Source: Aliamphritea hakodatensis
GTDB taxonomy: Bacteria; Pseudomonadota; Gammaproteobacteria; Pseudomonadales; Balneatricaceae
NCBI RefSeq assembly: GCF_024347195.1
Contig: NZ_AP025281.1
Span: 248,001 to 312,000, forward strand
DNA: 64,000 bases
Direction of reading: 5' to 3'
Below the pieces are notes generated by a model. That model did no database searches. It was given only the letters and a program-made list of their open reading frames with translations, and was not told where the DNA came from. Each line of letters begins with the position of its first letter. Within the stretch, counting starts at the first letter, position 1. The translations under genes and the position numbers were made by a program. Positions 42,525 to 50,674 of this stretch are shown piece after piece.

Positions 42525-43595
42525 CTATTTGCCGCCCTGAATGCCGCGTAATAAACGGCTGTTATCAACGACGCCGATGTCGCTGCCGGCGTCGTCGGTG
42601 ATGACGACGGCTCCCTGACCGGACACAGAAATATCGATTAGCTGATCCAGATCGGTGTTCTCCGGTGCCCGTGGTGCGGTGCTGATATCGGTTTCCGGGT
42701 GGCGGCTCAGCCAGTCCTGCAGCGGCTGCATGATGCTGCCGGCGTGGACCAGCTTGAGGCGGGATATGCCGGCGATGAAATCGGCGACATAGTCATCAGC
42801 CGGGTGGGTAATAATTTCTTCCGGGGTACCGGTCTGTACAATCACGCCGTCTTTCATGATGGCGATGCGGTCGCCGATGCGGATGGCTTCATCCAGATCG
42901 TGGGTGATGAAAATGGTGGTTTTCTTCATCTCCCGGGACAGCTCCATAAACTGATCCTGCAACTGCCGGCGGATCAGCGGGTCCAGCGCACTGAAGGGTT
43001 CGTCCATCAGCAGAATATCCGGGTCGGCTGCCATGGCCCGGGCCAGATTGACCCGCTGTTGCATGCCGCCGGACAGTTCGTGGGCGAAGTTGTCTTCCCA
43101 GCCGGTCAGGTCAACCAGCCCCAGCACCCGCTTGGCCACCTGATAACGTTCCCGTTTATTGACCCCCTGTACTTCGAGCGGCAAAGCGACGTTATCCCGG
43201 ACGGTGCGGTGTGGCAGTAAAGCGTTGTTCTGAAAGACCATGCCGATCTTGCTGGCCCGTAACTGACGCAGGGCCAGGTCATCTTTGGCCATGACATCTT
43301 CATCGTTGATCAGGATCGCGCCGGCGGTGGGTTCCAGCAGCCGGTTAATGTGGCGGACAAGGGTTGATTTGCCGCTGCCGGACAGGCCCATGATGCAGAA
43401 TATTTCCCCTTCATGAACGCTGAAGTTGGCGTCTGCCACCCCCACTACACAGTTATACTGCTGGCCAATTTCTGTTTTGCTCAGGCCTTCATTGACGGCG
43501 GCGTTCAGCGCTTCTGCTGCCCGCTCACCAAAAATTTTCCAGACGTTGCGGCATTCAACCGCTACCTGTGCCTGGCTGTTTATTGCACTTGTCAT
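42525..43595 (-). CDS. proV: Quaternary-amine ABC transporter ATP-binding protein (ProV-like)
   Basis: 356 residues. Walker A GLSGSGKST, signature LSGGMQQRVNLARAMA, Walker B ILLMDEPFSALDP. The N-terminal segment LSKTEIGQQYNCVVGV is typical of ProV. The C-terminus has a short CBS-like region (residues about 280-356), smaller than the double CBS of osmosensing OpuA. AGGAGG precedes the ATG. It follows the ureohydrolase by 75 bp containing a 22-bp perfect palindrome. Confidence 0.92.
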   Translation of the reverse strand: MTSAINSQAQVAVECRNVWKIFGERAAEALNAAVNEGLSKTEIGQQYNCVVGVADANFSVHEGEIFCIMGLSGSGKSTLVRHINRLLEPTAGAILINDEDVMAKDDLALRQLRASKIGMVFQNNALLPHRTVRDNVALPLEVQGVNKRERYQVAKRVLGLVDLTGWEDNFAHELSGGMQQRVNLARAMAADPDILLMDEPFSALDPLIRRQLQDQFMELSREMKKTTIFITHDLDEAIRIGDRIAIMKDGVIVQTGTPEEIITHPADDYVADFIAGISRLKLVHAGSIMQPLQDWLSRHPETDISTAPRAPENTDLDQLIDISVSGQGAVVITDDAGSDIGVVDNSRLLRGIQGGK

Positions 43596-43630
43596 TGCGT
43601 ATTTGCCTCCTGTTATTGTTGTTTTCGGGT

Positions 43631-43652
43631 GCCGGCGGCTTAAGCCGCCGGC
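43631..43652 (-). other. 22-bp perfect palindrome between ureohydrolase and proV
   Basis: GCCGGCGGCTTAAGCCGCCGGC. In RNA this forms a 9-bp GC-rich stem with a TTAA loop. No U-tract follows, so it may stabilise the transporter mRNA or restrict readthrough from the enzyme gene. Confidence 0.65.
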
Positions 43653-43670
43653 GGAGGAGTGTGCGCGGGG

Positions 43671-44693
43671 TCAGTCCTTTGCGGCTTCCCGCTCACGGCG
43701 AACCGAGTCAGCAATCAGGCTGATCTGTTCAAACATGATGGCGGTAGAAGCAAAGGCGGTGATCTGATTTGGGCTGTCTTTGGACGGAATCATGCAGACC
43801 ACGTCGGCGCCAATAACGTTCAGCCCCTGCATACCCTGCAGGATGCCAACCGCTTCATCCATGGTGAAACCGGAGCAGCCCGGTTCAAGGTTGGAGACAG
43901 CCGGTGCGACGGACGGGTCCAGGCAGTCCAGATCGAAGGTGATGTAAATGGGCATGTCACCGACCCGCTCACGGAGCAGATCAACGGTGCCCTGAATGCC
44001 TATTTCGCGGAATTCATCCATATCCACCATGCGGTAGCCCAGGCGGTCACTGGTGCGTTTCCAGGTCAGGGTACGGGTATGGCCGCGGATACCGATCTGA
44101 ATGCTTTGTTCCGGGTCTACGTGGCCTTCTTTGGCCACATAGCTGCCCCAGTGGGCGGCAGAACGTTCTGCACCCAGCCAGTGGGGCAGGTGATCCATGG
44201 TGTCGGTATGGGCATCGAAGTGAACCATGGCGATCTTCTGGCCACCGCTGAGTTTGGCATCCGGGCCGCCCAGCGCCTTCAGGATCGGGCCGGTAATAGA
44301 GTGGTCGCCGCCAACGGAGACCGGGCGGACTCCGGCGTTATCCAGTTCCTTGTAGTAGTTTTCGATATCAATAACGGTAGCGTCATTGACCATGGCACGG
44401 GGCATCAGCACGTCGCCGAGGTCGTGGATGTTGCATTCATCCCAGGGCACGATGTTGAATTTGTTGTGGGCCCGGCGATAGGAGCCGGAAACGTTACGCA
44501 CGGCTCTGGGGGCCAGATGCTGATCCCGCTCGGTGGTGCCGTTACCGGTGCTGTGCGGCACGCCTACAAGGGCAATGTCGCAGGCATTCACGTCCGGATT
44601 GTGCGGGCAGCCGAACAGGGTAGGTACACCCCACCAGTAGAGATTTTTCATGAAAACGTCCTGATCGGACTTGAGGTGCTTTTCGTCGCTCAT
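43671..44693 (-). CDS. Ureohydrolase (agmatinase/guanidino-acid hydrolase family)
   Basis: 340 residues. The binuclear metal motifs are GGDHSIT, HFDAHTDTMDH and TFDLDCLDPS, so it should hydrolyse a guanidino group to urea. The third motif (FDLDCLDP, then SNLEPG) differs from the usual SFDIDFLDPA and GTGTPEPGG of agmatinases, which suggests an unusual substrate. It is the first gene of an operon with ProVWX and is divergent from a GcvA-like LysR regulator. Candidate substrates are guanidinobutyrate, guanidinoacetate, a methylated guanidine or agmatine. Confidence 0.85.
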   Translation of the reverse strand: MSDEKHLKSDQDVFMKNLYWWGVPTLFGCPHNPDVNACDIALVGVPHSTGNGTTERDQHLAPRAVRNVSGSYRRAHNKFNIVPWDECNIHDLGDVLMPRAMVNDATVIDIENYYKELDNAGVRPVSVGGDHSITGPILKALGGPDAKLSGGQKIAMVHFDAHTDTMDHLPHWLGAERSAAHWGSYVAKEGHVDPEQSIQIGIRGHTRTLTWKRTSDRLGYRMVDMDEFREIGIQGTVDLLRERVGDMPIYITFDLDCLDPSVAPAVSNLEPGCSGFTMDEAVGILQGMQGLNVIGADVVCMIPSKDSPNQITAFASTAIMFEQISLIADSVRREREAAKD

Positions 44694-45006
44694 GGTTTTT
44701 CCTCACACAGCATGCTGTTTATTGTTATGTGGTGTCAGATTCAGTGGCAGAAGCTCACCGCTTTGATGCTGTTAACCGTAACGCGGAAAAATCCCCGGGA
44801 GTATGCAAGAAACTTCATGCTATTTATGATGTAAAGTCATAAATGTTTGTGTGCTACTGTGATAGAAATAGTGCTGAATAGCAGTGTTTGCAGGGTATTG
44901 AGAATTATTATCAAAAACTGAAGAATGCTGATTTATTGTTTTTTCTGCTGTGTTATGTAGCAAGGCTATACCGGATTTTTCCGAGCATTCACCGAGGATC
45001 TGAACT
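44694..45006. other. 313-bp divergent control region with LysR box
   Basis: Gap between the ureohydrolase operon and the GcvA-like LysR gene. It holds a perfect palindrome ACAGCATGCTGT at 44707-44718 next to the ureohydrolase ribosome-binding site, and the LysR-type dyad at 44822-44844. The part next to the regulator is AT-rich. No gene is seen. Confidence 0.6.
44822..44844. promoter_or_regulatory. LysR-type operator dyad
   Basis: ATTTATGA-N7-TCATAAAT is an 8-bp perfect inverted repeat that contains the T-N11-A pattern of LysR boxes. It lies 128 bp from the ureohydrolase start and 162 bp from the regulator start. Confidence 0.6.
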
Positions 45007-45933
45007 ATGCGCCGTATCCCGCCCCTGAACAGTTTACGGGCCTTTGAAGCCACCGCCCGGCACCTGAGTTTCACCCGTGCGGCGGATGAGTTGTGTGTCA
45101 CGCAGGGGGCCGTGAGCCGGCACGTGCGGAATCTGGAAGAGTATCTGGGGGTGCTGCTGATCCAGCGTAATACCCGCCATCTGAATCTGACGGATGCCGG
45201 AATTACTATGTTGTCCGGTCTGACCCAGTCGTTTAACGCCATTGCCAATACAGTTGAAGCAGTCACCAAACAGCACAATGATCTGAATTTGCTGGTGTCA
45301 TCCGGCTTTGCCATGTTGTGGCTGATTCCCCGCCTGCACCGGTTTGAGGAAGATGGCAGCCATCCCCATGTACGCCTGACGACCCGGGCAGGCAGTATCA
45401 GCTTTGAGCGTGAGTATTTTGATGCGGGCATTATTTACGGCGACGGTAACTGGCCTGGGCTGCAGGCGGAGCTGGTCTTCAGGGAGCAACTGATTCCGGT
45501 GTGTTCCCAGGCGCTGATGAAGACCGAATATCCGTTAACGGATCTGGCGAACCTGAAGCACCATACACTGCTGCATCCGTCCACGGATCACCGGGACTGG
45601 CGGGTCTGGCTGCAGGCCAATGAGGCAGAGGGGGTGGACCCGGATCAGGGGCTGGCGTTTGAATCGATGGATGCGGCCTTAAGGGCGGCCTCCATGGGCC
45701 ATGGCATTGCTATCAGTGATCTGTCGCTGATCCAGGATGAGCTGGCTTCCCAGTGGCTGTTACAGCCGTTTCCCGGTTCGTTCTACAGTGGTCAGGGGTA
45801 TTATTTTGTCTATCCGCCGGAGAAAGCAGATTATCCACAGATACAGCGCTTCCGGGAATGGCTCAGCATAGAGTTAGCCGACAGTCAGTCAGAGGCAGGC
45901 AGCCCGCATGATCAGTCCGTCAGCGGCAGCTGA
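45007..45933 (+). CDS. LysR-family regulator, GcvA-like
   Basis: 308 residues. The N-terminus RRIPPLNSLRAFEATARHLS and SFTRAADELCVTQGAVSRHV is typical of the GcvA subgroup. The effector domain follows from about residue 90. It likely controls the divergent ureohydrolase-transporter operon through the dyad at 44822-44844. The 3' end overlaps the convergent CpxA-like gene by 22 bp. Confidence 0.92.
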   Translation: MRRIPPLNSLRAFEATARHLSFTRAADELCVTQGAVSRHVRNLEEYLGVLLIQRNTRHLNLTDAGITMLSGLTQSFNAIANTVEAVTKQHNDLNLLVSSGFAMLWLIPRLHRFEEDGSHPHVRLTTRAGSISFEREYFDAGIIYGDGNWPGLQAELVFREQLIPVCSQALMKTEYPLTDLANLKHHTLLHPSTDHRDWRVWLQANEAEGVDPDQGLAFESMDAALRAASMGHGIAISDLSLIQDELASQWLLQPFPGSFYSGQGYYFVYPPEKADYPQIQRFREWLSIELADSQSEAGSPHDQSVSGS

Positions 45934-47237
45934 ATATCAATCTGCAGGCCGGCACCGGTAATATTACGGGCACTGATGCTACCGTTATGTTGCTGAATGG
46001 CCCGCTGGGCAATCGCCAGGCCTAAGCCGTAACCACCCCTGCGGCGGGCATTATCCAGCCGTACGAAGGGATTAAAGATATCTTCCAGGCGGCTTTCTTC
46101 CACTCCGGCACCCATGTCGGTCACGGTGATGCTGAAGGTACCTGAGGCAGAGTCCGTGACGGCCCGGATGATTACCTGTGTGTCTTCCGGGGTGTGAGCG
46201 ATGGCGTTGCGGATAACGTTTTCCAGTGCCCGCCACAGCAGTTCATGGTTAGCAGGAATGACTGCTTCATTACCGTCGTATTGCAGCGCTAACTGACAGT
46301 TTTTGGCCCGGGCTTCCAGACTGAGTTTATCCACAAGCTGAGTGAGCAGGTCAGGAATGCTCAGATAGTCGTTCAGGGCGGGTGTCTGGCGGCTGTCCAA
46401 CTGGGTCAGGGTAAGGACCTGATCAATCAGATCATCCAGCCGGTTCAGTTCATGGTTGATTTGTTCACTGTCGGTTTCTCCGATCGGCCGCTGCTGTTTT
46501 TCAAGCAATCCCAGCGCCAGCCGTACCCGGGTGAGGGGCGAACGTAATTCGTGGGAGATATCTTTGAGTAACTGATCCAGCATGTCCTGCTTGCGCTGCA
46601 GTGCACCGGCCATGTGATCAAAATCATCTGCCAGGCTGACCAGTTCATCTTTGCGCCGGCCCAGCTTCGGGCGGATTTTATGCAGCGGTTCGCCCCGGCT
46701 GAGTGCCCGGGTGGCCTGCGAAAGCACCCGGACCGGACGGGTGAGGTACCAGGCCAGCCAGGCACTGGCCAGTATGCCGACGGCAATGAATACCAGCCAG
46801 CGAAAATAGCGGGGCGGGCGCCCTTCCGCCGGAGGCAGTTGCGGCAGCAGGGATGGTACGGCTTTACCGGGTTTAAACATCAGTAACGTATAGTGCTGTC
46901 CTTCCGGTGTGAGGACTGTTTTTTTCAGTTGTTTCTCAGCAGGCAATTGCAGTATGAAGTTGGGGACCGGGCGGGTCAGAAGGTCCTTCTGCTGACTGTT
47001 AAGTACCCACAGCCGTGGCCGGGAAAAATTGCTCTGCTGCAGATATTCCCGGGCGGCCGCCGGGCCGCTGTAATGCAGCAATGCGGCAACAGCATTTAGC
47101 CGTTCATTCTGTAACGGGTGACGCGCTGGCTTCAGATCCCCGGGCGGTGCCAGTAACCGCAAGCTGAAGAGCAGGGCCAGCAGGCAGATAACTGTGGCGG
47201 TAAACCAGCAGAAAATTTTCCAGAACAGGCGTCCCAT
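45912..47237 (-). CDS. CpxA-like sensor histidine kinase
   Basis: 441 residues. TM1 at about 5-28, a periplasmic domain of about 110 residues, TM2 at about 145-165, HAMP, H box ISHELRSPLTRVRLALGLL, N box NVIRNAIAHTP and G2 box GGYGLGLAIAQRA. The architecture and H box match CpxA-type envelope stress kinases. It overlaps the regulator gene upstream (TGATG). Targets are probably the two small envelope proteins divergent from the regulator. Confidence 0.92.
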   Translation of the reverse strand: MGRLFWKIFCWFTATVICLLALLFSLRLLAPPGDLKPARHPLQNERLNAVAALLHYSGPAAAREYLQQSNFSRPRLWVLNSQQKDLLTRPVPNFILQLPAEKQLKKTVLTPEGQHYTLLMFKPGKAVPSLLPQLPPAEGRPPRYFRWLVFIAVGILASAWLAWYLTRPVRVLSQATRALSRGEPLHKIRPKLGRRKDELVSLADDFDHMAGALQRKQDMLDQLLKDISHELRSPLTRVRLALGLLEKQQRPIGETDSEQINHELNRLDDLIDQVLTLTQLDSRQTPALNDYLSIPDLLTQLVDKLSLEARAKNCQLALQYDGNEAVIPANHELLWRALENVIRNAIAHTPEDTQVIIRAVTDSASGTFSITVTDMGAGVEESRLEDIFNPFVRLDNARRRGGYGLGLAIAQRAIQQHNGSISARNITGAGLQIDIQLPLTD

Positions 47238-47920
47238 CAGTGTCCTTCCAGCCGGTAGCCAACGCCCCGTACGGTGGTGATGCTGATATCGGCTTGTTGC
47301 AGTTTTCTGCGCAGATTGCTGACGTGCACATCCAGACTGCGGTCATAGCTTTCCAGTTCGCGGCCCAGTATTTCCACCGACAGTTGCTGTTTACGGACGG
47401 CCTGCTCCGTATGTTGCAGTAAATGTTGCAGGATCAGAAATTCCGTACGGGTCAGTTCCACGGGCCGGTGATCAATCAGTACTTCCTGACGCAGGGAGGA
47501 AAGGTTCAGGTTATTCAGTTTCAGGGTCTGGGTAGCGACGGTTTGGCGCTGGGCACAGCGCCGGTCAATGGCATGAATCCGGGCAACCAGTTCCTGGGGG
47601 TTGTAGGGTTTAGCCAGATAATCATCAGCACCGAACTCAAGGCCCATCACTTTATCAATATCATCGCGCCGGGCAGACAGCATCAGCACCGGAGTATTGG
47701 AGGTTTCCCGCAGACGGCGCAGCAGGGTCAGACCATCCATTTCCGGCAGCATAATATCCAGTATCAGTAAGTCAGGTTGCAGGTTAAATGCCTGCTCAAG
47801 GCCACTAAGGCCATCTTCCGCCAGGTGGGTGGTATAGCCCTCAAGGCTCAGATATTCCGCGAGCATCCGGCTGGCTTCAGGGTCATCTTCGACGATCAGT
47901 ATGTTACGTATATTGCTCAT
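47237..47920 (-). CDS. CpxR-like response regulator
   Basis: 227 residues, OmpR family. Acidic pocket E11-D12-D13, Asp55 in ILDIMLPEMDG, Lys in AKPYNPQEL, and a C-terminal winged helix ending RGVGYRLEGH. It is the first gene of the pair with the CpxA-like kinase. Three GTAAA repeats with 11-bp period lie 42-68 bp upstream, shared with the divergent envelope-protein gene. Confidence 0.92.
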   Translation of the reverse strand: MSNIRNILIVEDDPEASRMLAEYLSLEGYTTHLAEDGLSGLEQAFNLQPDLLILDIMLPEMDGLTLLRRLRETSNTPVLMLSARRDDIDKVMGLEFGADDYLAKPYNPQELVARIHAIDRRCAQRQTVATQTLKLNNLNLSSLRQEVLIDHRPVELTRTEFLILQHLLQHTEQAVRKQQLSVEILGRELESYDRSLDVHVSNLRRKLQQADISITTVRGVGYRLEGH

Positions 47921-47961
47921 GGTGGTCAGTTTTCCTGATTGTCAGTGGGATGAAAAGCAGC

Positions 47962-47988
47962 TTTACATAAACTTTACACAAGTTTTAC
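47962..47988 (-). promoter_or_regulatory. Triple GTAAA repeat, candidate CpxR-like operator
   Basis: On the minus strand GTAAA occurs three times with an exact 11-bp period (TTTAC at 47962, 47973 and 47984 on the plus strand). The CpxR box of enterobacteria is GTAAA-N5-GTAAA. The position between the regulator and its probable target supports autoregulation and divergent control. Confidence 0.6.
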
Positions 47989-48052
47989 ACGGGCCTGACG
48001 GTGTTTGTAAAAGGCGCTTTTTATAATGGCTGCAAATGTTGAGGAGATGAAT

Positions 48053-48529
48053 ATGCGGCTGAATAAAACATATAGTTTAGTGTTATTACTGAGCACAGTG
48101 ATGCTGAGTGAAACGGTACTGGCAGACAGTGTGGTACGTAAGCGGGTCGTCACTTCTGAAGTGGGGAAGAGCTATCAGCGCAGTGCTGTGCGTCGGGATA
48201 CTCAGGGCAACAGTTCCCGCCGTTATACCCGGGCTGCAGAGGGCAGTAACGGTGGCAAGGCTTATCAGGTCAGTAAGGTAAAACGGTTGGAGGATGGCAG
48301 CGCCTCTAAAACGGTTACCACCGGCATTAACGGTGCTGGCGGGGCGCACTATAACAGCCAGAAGCAACTGAGCCGGGACGCCGACGGCACTCTCAGTGCC
48401 AGCCGTACCATTAGCGGCGAAACCCGTAACGGCAAAAGTTATAACGCCGAAGTCAGCGTTGCGGACGGGCAGGTAACCCGGACTCAAAGTTGCAGCGATG
48501 CTTCTGGTAATGCTGTGACATGCCGTTAA
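48053..48529 (+). CDS. Secreted repeat-rich protein of unknown function
   Basis: 158 residues with a Sec signal (RLNKTYSLVLLLSTVMLSET, cleavage near LA-DS). The mature part is rich in Ser, Gly, Arg and Thr and has loosely repeated strands (for example TTGINGAGGAHYNSQKQ and TRNGKSYNAEVSV), with two Cys near the end. The ATG at 48053 is chosen over one at 48047 because GAGGAG abuts the latter. It is divergent from the CpxR-like gene and followed by a Spy-like protein. No family recognised. Confidence 0.72.
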   Translation: MRLNKTYSLVLLLSTVMLSETVLADSVVRKRVVTSEVGKSYQRSAVRRDTQGNSSRRYTRAAEGSNGGKAYQVSKVKRLEDGSASKTVTTGINGAGGAHYNSQKQLSRDADGTLSASRTISGETRNGKSYNAEVSVADGQVTRTQSCSDASGNAVTCR

Positions 48530-48556
48530 TCTGTTTTTATTAAGGAGTATTTACCG

Positions 48557-48928
48557 ATGTTTAAAGCCATTCTGTGCACGGCCATGCTGACGCTGGGCCT
48601 GAGCCTTAACGTGCAGGCGTTTGATGCCAATGATCCGCGTATTCAGGAAATTACCGATGCTATGACCGAGCAGTTGTCCCTGAGTGATGCACAGGCCGAT
48701 CAGATCCATCAGCTGAATCAGCAAAGCTTCAGTCAGTTGTCAGAGCTGAAAGCGAACGGAACAGATACCCGCCGACAGCAATTCAAGGCGCTGCGGGATA
48801 TCGGCGAGCAACGTAAAACTGAACTCAAAGCCATTCTGGATGATGACCAGTATCAGGCGTATGAAGCCACTGCGAAAGAACGCCGGGCGAAATTCAAAGA
48901 ATTCCTGCAGGCGAAAAAAGCACAGTAA
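48557..48928 (+). CDS. Small periplasmic Spy/CpxP-like protein
   Basis: 123 residues. A signal peptide (cleavage near VQA-FD) is followed by a helical, charged chain (LSLSDAQADQIHQLNQQSF, then ERRAKFKEFLQAKKAQ) similar in size and pattern to the Spy/CpxP chaperone and inhibitor family, though the LTxxQ motifs are only approximate. It lies 28 bp after the preceding gene in a probable operon. By analogy it could feed back on the CpxA-like kinase. Confidence 0.72.
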   Translation: MFKAILCTAMLTLGLSLNVQAFDANDPRIQEITDAMTEQLSLSDAQADQIHQLNQQSFSQLSELKANGTDTRRQQFKALRDIGEQRKTELKAILDDDQYQAYEATAKERRAKFKEFLQAKKAQ

Positions 48929-49005
48929 CACTGGAAGCGCCGGTGCTGTTGGTGTTCATCACTGTCCGGCAGGGGCAGTGATGAATGCTGATCAGTCGTG
49001 CCTGA

Positions 49006-49926
49006 TCAGTTCTGAAACTGCCGGGCGATACGCGCCATGTCCTGCCGCAGTATATCAATGAAGGCAGCAGCCAGCTGTGATGCCGGACGGTGCGCCGGTT
49101 GCAGGATGGACACCGACAGTGGCACCACCGGCAGGAATGGCCGGAATACCAGCTTCGATTCTGCTTCGCGGTAATCAAAATAACTGCTGGCGGTCATCGG
49201 GTCACAGATGGTGTAACACAGACCTTCTTCAACCAGCGTCAGGGCGGGCTGAAAGTTACGCAGTTCAAAACGGGGGTTAAAGCCTGCTTTGGCGGCTTTA
49301 AACGCCTGCCGGGTAGCGATCAGATTAGGGTGGTCTTCCTGTAATACCGCCAGTGGCTGGTCGGCGATGTCACGGGGCTGGATATATTCCCGGCTGGCCA
49401 GCGGATCATCTTTCGGCATGGCACAGACACAGGGCAGTTCAAAAGTCTCCACCGCCAGCGCGGCATTGGGGGGCGGGGTCTCCGCCAGGCCAACGTCATA
49501 CTGCTGCGAGGCGATCCATTCTTCAATCACCGCAGATGCCCGCATCATCATGGATACTTTTACCTTCGGTTTATCGCGGATGAAGTCCGCGACCAGCCGG
49601 GGCATGATGAACTGTGATGACGCAGGCATACAGGCGATCCGTAGCCGGCCTTCTTTCAGGGAGGCAATTTCTTTCATGGTACGGGCAGACTGCTGCAGCC
49701 GTTCCAGAATGGCTTCGGTTTCTTCAAAGAAATATACCGCCTCGGGCTGACGGATCAGCCGGCCCCGCTGCCGTTCAAACAGCTGGATACCCAGTTCTTC
49801 TTCCAGGCTGGCAATCATCGAACTGACCGCCGGCTGGGTACGGTTCAATACCCGGGCTGCTTCTGAAATGGAGCCGGTACGCATGACTTCACGAAAGGCC
49901 TGAAGTTGGCGAATACTGAGGTTCAT
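49006..49926 (-). CDS. LysR-family regulator of the TRAP/amine-dehydrogenase cluster
   Basis: 306 residues: winged helix SISEAARVLNRTQPAVSSMI and an effector domain. It resembles regulators of opine and amino-acid catabolic genes. It is divergent from the TRAP transporter genes across a 250-bp gap that holds a spaced direct repeat, so it likely responds to the imported substrate. Confidence 0.92.
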   Translation of the reverse strand: MNLSIRQLQAFREVMRTGSISEAARVLNRTQPAVSSMIASLEEELGIQLFERQRGRLIRQPEAVYFFEETEAILERLQQSARTMKEIASLKEGRLRIACMPASSQFIMPRLVADFIRDKPKVKVSMMMRASAVIEEWIASQQYDVGLAETPPPNAALAVETFELPCVCAMPKDDPLASREYIQPRDIADQPLAVLQEDHPNLIATRQAFKAAKAGFNPRFELRNFQPALTLVEEGLCYTICDPMTASSYFDYREAESKLVFRPFLPVVPLSVSILQPAHRPASQLAAAFIDILRQDMARIARQFQN

Positions 49927-49987
49927 CGGGGTTACCTGTACCTGAAGAGTAAAAAGCGTGCTGCTTAAACCGCTTGAAAGTTAAGGG

Positions 49988-50029
49988 GTAATCAATAAAG
50001 CATAAAAAAAATCTATAGAGTAATCAATA
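49988..50029. promoter_or_regulatory. GTAATCAATA direct repeat, 32-bp period
   Basis: Identical decamers at 49988-49997 and 50020-50029 are 32 bp apart, about three helical turns, in the gap between the LysR gene and the TRAP operon. They are candidate binding half-sites for the LysR protein. Confidence 0.4.
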
Positions 50030-50176
50030 TTATCGTTTTGATTTTATGGGTTGCTCTCGCCAGTATTTCCTCACGAATAACTATAAATCTGCTGCGTGAC
50101 CACTTCAGTGATTCAGGACCGAAAACCTGATCTGAAACCATCCCCGGGTACATGCAGCGTTGTGAGGAACCCGCCC

Positions 50177-50674
50177 ATGAATCGATTCGTCAGCTTGCTA
50201 CTGACCGGGTTGATATGTCTGGTAGCCATCGGACAGTTTGTCCAGGTTATTACCCGTTACGTACTGGAAATTCCGGTGATGGGGCTTGAAGAGAGCCTGC
50301 TTTATCCCACCCTGTGGCTGTATGTACTGGGAGCTGTGAATGCTTCCCGGGAGAACACCCATATCCGCGCCAATGTGCTGGAAATTTTTCTTAAGACCCC
50401 CCGTCAGTTCACCATTCTGGCCATTCTGGGTGAAGTGATCAGCCTGACGGTTGGCTGCTGGCTGACCTACTGGGCCTGGGATTTCACCAAGTATTCCCTG
50501 CGGGTCTGGAAAGAAAGCCCGACCCTCTACATTCCAACTTTCTATGTGGATATCGCCCTGTTTACCGGGCTGGTACTGATGATGCTCTACACCCTGGTGC
50601 ATCTGGTGAAACACATTCGCAGCCTGAGTGATGAAGATTCAGGTGGCAGCCCTGCTCAGGAGTCTCAGTCATGA
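50177..50674 (+). CDS. TRAP transporter small permease (DctQ family)
   Basis: 165 residues with four TM helices (about 5-25, 40-60, 80-105, 125-150). It forms the membrane complex with the large permease. The ATG at 50177 follows GAGGAAC; the longer in-frame start adds a non-hydrophobic 27 residues and is rejected. It overlaps the large-permease gene by ATGA. Confidence 0.9.
   Translation: MNRFVSLLLTGLICLVAIGQFVQVITRYVLEIPVMGLEESLLYPTLWLYVLGAVNASRENTHIRANVLEIFLKTPRQFTILAILGEVISLTVGCWLTYWAWDFTKYSLRVWKESPTLYIPTFYVDIALFTGLVLMMLYTLVHLVKHIRSLSDEDSGGSPAQESQS

Noticed and set aside
43659..44834. 391-codon open frame antisense to the ureohydrolase gene
   Set aside because: The ureohydrolase motifs are on the minus strand; the antisense frame has no recognisable domain.
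44694..45006. Guanidine riboswitch before the ureohydrolase
   Set aside because: None of the conserved ykkC-type sequence blocks can be read in the leader; only DNA palindromes are seen.
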